From assembly GCA_964616275.1 (NCBI GenBank), contig CAZTUL010000038.1:1-22074 (forward strand): a DNA stretch of 22,074 nt, read 5' to 3'. The notes beneath the pieces are model-generated. The model was not told the DNA's origin and did no database searches. It worked only from the letters and a program-made list of their open reading frames with translations. A program made the position numbers and the translations under genes. This document shows positions 17,552-22,074 of the stretch, in pieces. Source of the DNA: CAYZJV01 sp964616275 (GTDB taxonomy: Bacteria; Spirochaetota; Spirochaetia; Sphaerochaetales; Sphaerochaetaceae). Each line of letters begins with the position of its first letter. The first letter of the stretch is position 1.

Positions 17552-18304
17552 ATGAGAGATGTTTGTATAGCTGGAAACTGGAAAATGAATTTGACACCTT
17601 CTGAAGGGGCAGCATTTGTAACTGAACTTGCAAAAGCCGTAAAAGATGCTTCTGTGCGTGTAGTGGTAGCACCATCGTATGTTGCAATTGCTCCGGTTGT
17701 CGATGCGGCTAAGGGTTCACGTATTGAAGTAGCTGCTCAGAATATGTCCGATCAGGAATCTGGAGCCTTTACTGGCGAAGTTGCCCCTGACATGCTTAAA
17801 GAAATCGGGGTACGTATTGTCATATTAGGACACTCAGAAAGACGTGCACTCTATGGTGAAACCGATGCCTTCATAAACAGAAAAGTAAAACTTGCATTAC
17901 AGAAGGGATTTGATGTGATTCTCTGTGTCGGTGAGACATTAGAGGAGCGTGAGGCAGGGAGACTTGAAGAGGTTCTCAAACGTCAGGTGGTTGAAGGACT
18001 TAAAGACGTTTCCTCAGAAGACATGCAACATATGATTATTGCCTATGAACCAGTTTGGGCTATAGGCACAGGAAAAACTGCAACTCCTGAAGATGCGAAT
18101 GGGGCTCATTCTTTTATTCGTTCAGAGATTGAGAAACTCTATGGCAAAAGTGTTGCAGAATCATTGATAATACAGTATGGTGGTTCAGTGAAACCATCGA
18201 ATGTGAAAGACCTCATGGCCATGGAGCATGTTGATGGTGCACTTGTGGGTGGTGCTTCTCTCTCTGTAGAACAGTTCGCCCCAATTGTACGGTATAATAA
18301 GTAA
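17552..18304 (+). CDS. tpiA: Triosephosphate isomerase
   Basis: TPI interconverts dihydroxyacetone phosphate and glyceraldehyde 3-phosphate. The 250-residue TIM-barrel protein has the catalytic residues in place: K11 in AGNWKMN, H94 in ILGHSERR and E166 in AYEPVWAIGTGK, with the phosphate-binding GGSVKPSN near the end. ATG 17552 is right: it gives the normal N-terminus and has GGAG at 17541-17544, seven bases upstream. The frame runs back to 17516, but that part lies inside pgk. Spacing to pgk is one base and to secG 14 bases, so gap-pgk-tpiA-secG looks like one operon. The same four-gene order is, as I recall, present in Borrelia. Confidence 0.97.
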   Translation: MRDVCIAGNWKMNLTPSEGAAFVTELAKAVKDASVRVVVAPSYVAIAPVVDAAKGSRIEVAAQNMSDQESGAFTGEVAPDMLKEIGVRIVILGHSERRALYGETDAFINRKVKLALQKGFDVILCVGETLEEREAGRLEEVLKRQVVEGLKDVSSEDMQHMIIAYEPVWAIGTGKTATPEDANGAHSFIRSEIEKLYGKSVAESLIIQYGGSVKPSNVKDLMAMEHVDGALVGGASLSVEQFAPIVRYNK

Positions 18305-18318
18305 ACTGGAGTTTATAC

Positions 18319-18636
18319 ATGGGTGTAATCAGCATTATTCTATTGATTCTTTTTGTTGTTGCGAGTCTCTTGCTTATCTTTATGGTTGCTATACAATCTG
18401 AGGGTGGTTCCGGACTAGGTGGTATTTTCGGTGGTGGAAGTGATTCTTCTTTTGGCGGTCAGACTAATAAAGTTATGAACAAATTCACCGCTATACTTGG
18501 TACCTCCTTTCTTGTACTGGCAGTTTTACTTGCCGTGATTAATAAATCCCCATCGTCAGATTCGCTACTTGATTCTGTTCAGGTGGAACAGGTACAACAA
18601 ACTGAAGAGTGGTGGAATAGTACCACCGTTGAATAA
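18319..18636 (+). CDS. secG: Protein-export membrane protein SecG
   Basis: SecG is the small auxiliary subunit of the SecYEG translocon. The 105-residue protein has two membrane helices, at about residues 3-24 (ISIILLILFVVASLLLIF) and 56-74. Between them is the family's Gly/Ser-rich loop, VAIQSEGGSGLGGIFGGGSD. The C-terminal 30 residues form a polar, Gln- and Glu-rich tail ending in EEWWNSTTVE, which is variable in the family. TGGAG lies upstream of ATG 18319. It follows tpiA by 14 bases; tpiA-secG is a common pairing in bacteria. A hairpin 40 bases after the stop probably ends the transcript. Confidence 0.93.
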   Translation: MGVISIILLILFVVASLLLIFMVAIQSEGGSGLGGIFGGGSDSSFGGQTNKVMNKFTAILGTSFLVLAVLLAVINKSPSSDSLLDSVQVEQVQQTEEWWNSTTVE

Positions 18637-18675
18637 TTCATTCTTCGGTGATATTCACATTAAGTTACTAGGTAT

Positions 18676-18711
18676 CGACCGCATGTTTACTCTGCGGTCG
18701 TTGCCGTTTAC
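18676..18711 (+). terminator. Probable terminator after secG
   Basis: CGACCGCA (18676-18683) pairs perfectly with TGCGGTCG (18693-18700) around a nine-base loop. The following TTGCCGTTTA is only moderately T-rich, so termination may be partial. It lies in the 87-base space between secG and the flavodoxin-like gene, 13 bases or more before that gene's start; read-through into the next genes is possible. Confidence 0.55.
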
Positions 18712-18723
18712 TATGGGTCAATT

Positions 18724-19137
18724 ATGAAAGTCGGCATTCTATTCGGAGACATCGGATCTTCCCTCACATGTAAAACACTCGCAAAAGGACTTGCTGAGGG
18801 AATTCAGGGAGAGGGACATGATGTTACACTTATAGATATGATTCACGAAGCTGGAAAGATTGTCTCATATTTTGATTATCTCATCGTAGGAACTTCGGCT
18901 ACCACTTTTTGGGGAGGAAAAATTCCTTCAAAAGTAGCTGAATTCCTAAAACAAGCGGGTACTGTATCGGGAAAACGGTGCTTTGCTTATGTAAGTAAGC
19001 GTGGTATACGAAATGGCAAAACTCTTCAAGAACTTATGCGAACCATGGAGAGTCAAGGCATGTACCTCACATTTTCTGAAATCCTTCCCAGTCGGGATTA
19101 TGCCAAAGAAGTTGGTAAGCGATTGGTAATTTCCTAA
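18724..19137 (+). CDS. Small flavodoxin-like protein
   Basis: A 137-residue soluble protein with a flavodoxin-like alternating alpha/beta pattern. It begins with strand MKVGILFG and a loop GDIGSSLTCKTLAKG, in the place of the FMN phosphate loop. Next come strand HDVTLIDM and the segment YFDYLIVGTSATTFWGGKIP, resembling the second FMN loop of flavodoxins, and then a strand-helix pair (CFAYVSKRGIRNGKTLQEL). The phosphate loop is not the classic T/S-x-T-G-N-T form, so FMN binding is plausible but unproved. No redox partner is adjacent. It follows a probable terminator, and a foldase gene starts 18 bases after its stop, so it may head the last operon. I do not see a clear ribosome site or promoter before ATG 18724. 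The specific function is unknown. Confidence 0.75.
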   Translation: MKVGILFGDIGSSLTCKTLAKGLAEGIQGEGHDVTLIDMIHEAGKIVSYFDYLIVGTSATTFWGGKIPSKVAEFLKQAGTVSGKRCFAYVSKRGIRNGKTLQELMRTMESQGMYLTFSEILPSRDYAKEVGKRLVIS

Positions 19138-19155
19138 CGTAGGAGTATAGTGTTC

Positions 19156-20223
19156 ATGATGAAAAAAATTATTCTCTCCTTCATGCTTATTCTGTTTATA
19201 GCTGCATCAATTGGTGCTGCCGATATGATCAGTCAACCTGCAGCTACCGTGAATCTTATTCGAAATAAGGTAATTACTGTTCAAGAGCTCGAACAACGAG
19301 TTGCACAATATCGTGCTGAAGCGAGTGCTTCCGGACAAGCTGACATTGCGGGAATCTCGTCTACTGAAGTTCTTAATGTACTGATTAATGATGAGTTGGT
19401 ATTACAGGGAGCAGAACGTGATGGCTACATGATTACCGACTCTCAAGTAGACCAGATGATTCGTCAACAGAAAATTGCAGTTGAACAACAAATTGGTAGA
19501 GAAATTACTGATGCTCAGTTTGAAATTGTAATTCGTAACAATTACGGAGTGGATCTTGCAGTATTCAAAAAAAGTATAAAAGAATCTACCATTGTTGACC
19601 GATACGTTCGCGGTGAAATGCAGACAGTTATCAATACATTTGAAGAACCTACCGTTCAGCAGGTTCAAGAATTTTACAGAGCAAACAGATCTGCTTTTAT
19701 AAATCCTGAACTTGTTCGATTGAGCCACATATTTATTCCATTTACCGATACTGATAAAGCAGAGGTAAAAAAGCAGATGGATCAGTTGTCCCGATGGATT
19801 AGATACAACACCTATACATTCGAAGAGCTTGTTCCAAAATACTCAAAAGATAAAGAGTCGGTTGGAAAAGGTGGAGATATCGGATGGCTTGCTTACGATG
19901 ATGAAGAGATGCGTGCATACTTAGGACAAAAATTCTTTGACGCAGTATTTGAACTTCCCCTGGGAAGACCTTCCGGAGTGCTTGAATCTACAGGTGGTTA
20001 CCATATTGTAAAAGTCACTACCCATACAGATCCAAAACTCTTGAATATTGATGATCAGATTAATCCTGAATCCTCAACAACAGTTCGTCAATATATTCAA
20101 CAGACACTCACTCAAAGAAATCAGCAGGCAGCATATCTCAGAGCAATAGAGCAATTGGTAGGAAAACTTCGCAGTGAAGCTGCCATAACTATTTTGTATG
20201 AAGAGGAGGGCTCTACCAATTGA
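19156..20223 (+). CDS. PpiC/SurA-like periplasmic peptidyl-prolyl isomerase
   Basis: A secreted foldase of the SurA/PrsA type. The 355-residue protein starts with a signal peptide (MMKKIILSFMLILFIAASIG, cleavage near AAD). A SurA_N-like helical chaperone region follows at about 30-165, then a parvulin (PpiC) domain at about 186-283. The latter is marked by LVRLSHIFIPF, GKGGDIGWLAYDD and STGGYHIVKV. A C-terminal helix at about 300-350 would pack against the chaperone part, as in SurA. I chose ATG 19156, ten bases after TAGGAG (19140-19145); GTG 19150 and ATG 19159 are alternatives. Because LptD depends on SurA in E. coli, a role in folding outer-membrane proteins is reasonable, but this is inference. 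It overlaps nusB by four bases (TTGA). Confidence 0.88.
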   Translation: MMKKIILSFMLILFIAASIGAADMISQPAATVNLIRNKVITVQELEQRVAQYRAEASASGQADIAGISSTEVLNVLINDELVLQGAERDGYMITDSQVDQMIRQQKIAVEQQIGREITDAQFEIVIRNNYGVDLAVFKKSIKESTIVDRYVRGEMQTVINTFEEPTVQQVQEFYRANRSAFINPELVRLSHIFIPFTDTDKAEVKKQMDQLSRWIRYNTYTFEELVPKYSKDKESVGKGGDIGWLAYDDEEMRAYLGQKFFDAVFELPLGRPSGVLESTGGYHIVKVTTHTDPKLLNIDDQINPESSTTVRQYIQQTLTQRNQQAAYLRAIEQLVGKLRSEAAITILYEEEGSTN

Positions 20224-20654
20224 AGAGTCGTCATTTAGGGCGTGAATTAGCTCTATCTTCGCTATATGCACTGGATTTTAATGGAGAGATGGTTCCTGGA
20301 GTACAACCTCCTGTGGAATTTCCTGCCTTGTCCGATGAGGAACGCGAGCAATTAGATACGGAAACGGCATTGTTCGCCAGATTCCTCATTGCGGGAACAT
20401 TAGAACATCTTGAAGAAATTGATGGATGGATTTCGCGATTCAGTATTAATCGGCCATTAGATAAAATTGATCGCATTGATAGAAACATTCTCAGATTAAG
20501 CGTATTTTCTCTGCTTTATGTAAACGATATTCATGACAATGTAGTGATTACTGAAGCAGTTCGGCTCTCTCAGGAGTATAGTCGAGAGGTTAACTATAAA
20601 TTTATAAATGGAATTCTTGATTCCATGCGGAAGGAAATGCATGATAACGCTTAA
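20220..20654 (+). CDS. nusB: Transcription antitermination factor NusB
   Basis: NusB with NusE (S10) binds boxA RNA and supports antitermination in rRNA operons. The 144-residue protein has the all-helical family pattern: RHLGRELALSSLYALDF at the N-terminus, LDKIDRIDRNILRLSVFSLL in the middle, and the C-terminal EAVRLSQEYSREVNYKFING. The start is TTG at 20220, overlapping the stop of the preceding gene (TTGA), with AGAGGAGGG at about 20202-20210 as a strong ribosome site. Family alignment supports this start, since the RHLGREL motif follows at once. It overlaps map by 14 bases. Confidence 0.94.
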   Translation: MKSRHLGRELALSSLYALDFNGEMVPGVQPPVEFPALSDEEREQLDTETALFARFLIAGTLEHLEEIDGWISRFSINRPLDKIDRIDRNILRLSVFSLLYVNDIHDNVVITEAVRLSQEYSREVNYKFINGILDSMRKEMHDNA

Positions 20655-21399
20655 AAATGCCGAACAGTTACAGGGTATTGAAAAATCGTGTAGACTTCTT
20701 GGTCAACTCCATGATCAGCTTGAAAAATTCATTGAGCCAGGAATGACTACAAAAGAAATTGATTCCTTTTGTTACTCATTCATAATTGAGCACAAAGGAA
20801 AACCTGCTTTTCTTAATTATATGGGATTTCCTGCATCTGCATGTGTTTCAATTAATGAAGAGGTCATTCACGGCATACCCGGTAAACGAATAATTCAGCC
20901 TGGTGATTTGGTAAGTATTGATCTTGGTATAAATCTCGATGGATATTACAGCGATGCTGCAAGAACTATTATAGCTGGTGGAATAACATCCCCAGACAAA
21001 GAGAGACTTGTACGTGTCACAAAGGAATGTTTACTAGCAGGCATTGAGGGTGCTTCTCGACCAAATGCACGGATTCATGACATTTCTGCACCTATCTATA
21101 AACATGCCAATTCTCATGGTTTTGGTGTGGTAAGGGATTATTGTGGTCATGGAGTTGGTCTTGAACTGCATGAAGAACCACAGGTTCCCAACTATGTAAG
21201 TTCAATGTCTCCGAATCCTAGACTTCGTCCCGGTATGGTATTGGCTATTGAGCCTATGATTAATCTGGGAACAAAAAATATTCGAAATCTTGATGATGGT
21301 TGGACAGTAGTAACTGCAGACGGAAAAGTTTCTGCACATTTTGAGCACACCATAGCCATTACAGAAGATGGTGTTAAGATATTGACTGTATCCGAATGA
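20641..21399 (+). CDS. map: Methionine aminopeptidase, type I
   Basis: MetAP removes the initiator methionine from nascent proteins. The 252-residue protein keeps all five dimetal ligands: D94 and D105 (SIDLGINLDGYYSDAART), H170 (GHGVGLELHEEP), E204 (LAIEPM) and E235 (AHFEHTIAIT), at nearly the same numbers as in E. coli. It has no N-terminal zinc or SH3-type extension. ATG 20641 follows AAGGA at 20631-20635; the frame extends upstream to 20608 inside nusB, but that would add an unneeded extension. It overlaps nusB by 14 bases and is followed 16 bases later by the phosphoribosyltransferase gene. Confidence 0.96.
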   Translation: MITLKNAEQLQGIEKSCRLLGQLHDQLEKFIEPGMTTKEIDSFCYSFIIEHKGKPAFLNYMGFPASACVSINEEVIHGIPGKRIIQPGDLVSIDLGINLDGYYSDAARTIIAGGITSPDKERLVRVTKECLLAGIEGASRPNARIHDISAPIYKHANSHGFGVVRDYCGHGVGLELHEEPQVPNYVSSMSPNPRLRPGMVLAIEPMINLGTKNIRNLDDGWTVVTADGKVSAHFEHTIAITEDGVKILTVSE

Positions 21400-21415
21400 A
21401 TCGGTAGGGTGGGGT

Positions 21416-22030
21416 ATGAAAAAAGAGTTTATCAGTCCAGAAATGCTCCGCGATGAAGCACTCAAGCTTGCACATACAATGCACACAGTAGATAATTTCG
21501 TTCCAGATATTATTTATGTGTCTCTTCGTGGTGGAGCTTACATGGGCAATGTATTCAGTGAGTATTACAAACTTGTACGCAAGCAAGCAGGAGACCGTCC
21601 AGTCTTTTATGCTGCTGTGGTAGCTCGTTCTTATGAGAATATGAAGCTTGAATCTGAGGTCAGAATTGACGGATGGACGTACTCTCCTGAGTATCTTAGA
21701 ACTGGTGATAAAATTCTTATTGTAGATGATATTTTCGATACCGGTAAAACAGTAAATGCTCTTGTAAACGTCATGCTATCGAAAGGTATTCCACGTGACG
21801 ATATAAAAGTGGCAGTGTTTGATTACAAAGTTCCTTTGTATAAAGATATTCCTCGACTCCCAATACAACCCGATTATTATTGTCGAAAACACATTCTAAA
21901 CTCAGTTGAAGATGAAACATGGATACATTATATGAACCATGAATTCATTGGACTTACCAGTGAAGAGATTGATCAGCAATATACCGATGATGCGGTACGG
22001 ACGATTCTTCATGATGTCCGTTGTGACTAA
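21416..22030 (+). CDS. Purine-type phosphoribosyltransferase
   Basis: A 204-residue type I phosphoribosyltransferase. The PRPP-binding motif ILIVDDIFDTGKTV lies at about residues 100-113, with D104 and D105. An upstream loop, YVSLRGGAYMGN, at about residues 39-50 matches the pyrophosphate-binding position. The hood-like C-terminus contains PDYYCRK and WIHYMNHEF, similar in layout to hypoxanthine/xanthine-guanine salvage enzymes (COG2236-like). The base used cannot be told from sequence alone; purine salvage is the best inference. Start ATG 21416 has a G-rich AGGGTGGGG stretch just upstream, 16 bases after map. The gene is the last in its run and is followed by a clear terminator. Confidence 0.85.
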   Translation: MKKEFISPEMLRDEALKLAHTMHTVDNFVPDIIYVSLRGGAYMGNVFSEYYKLVRKQAGDRPVFYAAVVARSYENMKLESEVRIDGWTYSPEYLRTGDKILIVDDIFDTGKTVNALVNVMLSKGIPRDDIKVAVFDYKVPLYKDIPRLPIQPDYYCRKHILNSVEDETWIHYMNHEFIGLTSEEIDQQYTDDAVRTILHDVRCD

Positions 22031-22040
22031 TGCATGAAAG

Positions 22041-22074
22041 AGGCGGATCTGAACTGATCCGCCTTATGTTTGTT
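22041..22074 (+). terminator. Rho-independent terminator at the window end
   Basis: AGGCGGATC (22041-22049) pairs perfectly with GATCCGCCT (22056-22064) around a six-base loop, followed by TTATGTTTGTT to the window edge. It lies 11 bases after the stop of the phosphoribosyltransferase and closes the last operon. Confidence 0.85.

Noticed and set aside
17166..17687. Reverse-strand open frame of 173 codons across pgk and tpiA
   Set aside because: It lies antisense to two well-supported genes, is low in complexity with no recognisable domain, and lacks a convincing ribosome site.
18629..18657. Possible promoter TTGAAT / TATTCA at the end of secG
   Set aside because: The -10 match is weak and transcription would run straight into the 18676-18700 hairpin.

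Overview
The window is a draft-quality piece of bacterial chromosome in which every gene lies on the + strand. It looks like a diderm spirochaete. The main grounds are a V-type ATPase set in the order B-D-I-K, an LptD-like outer-membrane protein next to uvrA, the gap-pgk-tpiA-secG run, and a phoH / HD-phosphodiesterase / ybeY / CBS-protein run. The base composition is AT-leaning by eye. The MEP-pathway gene ispG argues against Borrelia, which uses mevalonate. A Treponema- or Sphaerochaeta-like lineage fits best, but the exact genus is inference.

Layout. Bases 1-3795 hold the end of a V-ATPase operon: subunit B (5' end off the window), D, I (interrupted by a run of 100 N) and K. It closes with a strong hairpin terminator. 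Bases 3859-15221 are a tightly packed run of seven genes: ispG, uvrA, lptD, phoH, pgpH, ybeY and a CorC/TlyC-like CBS protein. Most of their start and stop codons overlap. Bases 15226-18636 form a glycolytic operon with its own good promoter: gap, pgk, tpiA, then secG. A stable hairpin without a U-tract sits between gap and pgk. Bases 18724-22074 carry a small flavodoxin-like protein, a secreted PpiC/SurA-like foldase, nusB, map and a phosphoribosyltransferase, ending in a second clear terminator.

Function. Nearly all genes are core housekeeping: ion-motive ATPase, isoprenoid precursor synthesis, excision repair, outer-membrane assembly, cyclic-di-AMP breakdown, ribosome maturation, lower glycolysis, protein export, transcription antitermination, N-terminal Met removal and purine salvage. 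Outer-membrane biogenesis is represented twice (LptD-like barrel, SurA-like chaperone), and RNA/ribosome maturation twice (ybeY, nusB).

I found no evidence of an undescribed system, mobile element, CRISPR array, tRNA or rRNA. The points worth a second look are modest: an LptD homologue without the usual disulfide cysteines, Na+-type ligands in the V-ATPase rotor subunit, the gap-pgk hairpin, the unusually coupled seven-gene run, and the orphan flavodoxin-like protein. No stretch over 300 bases lacks a gene.
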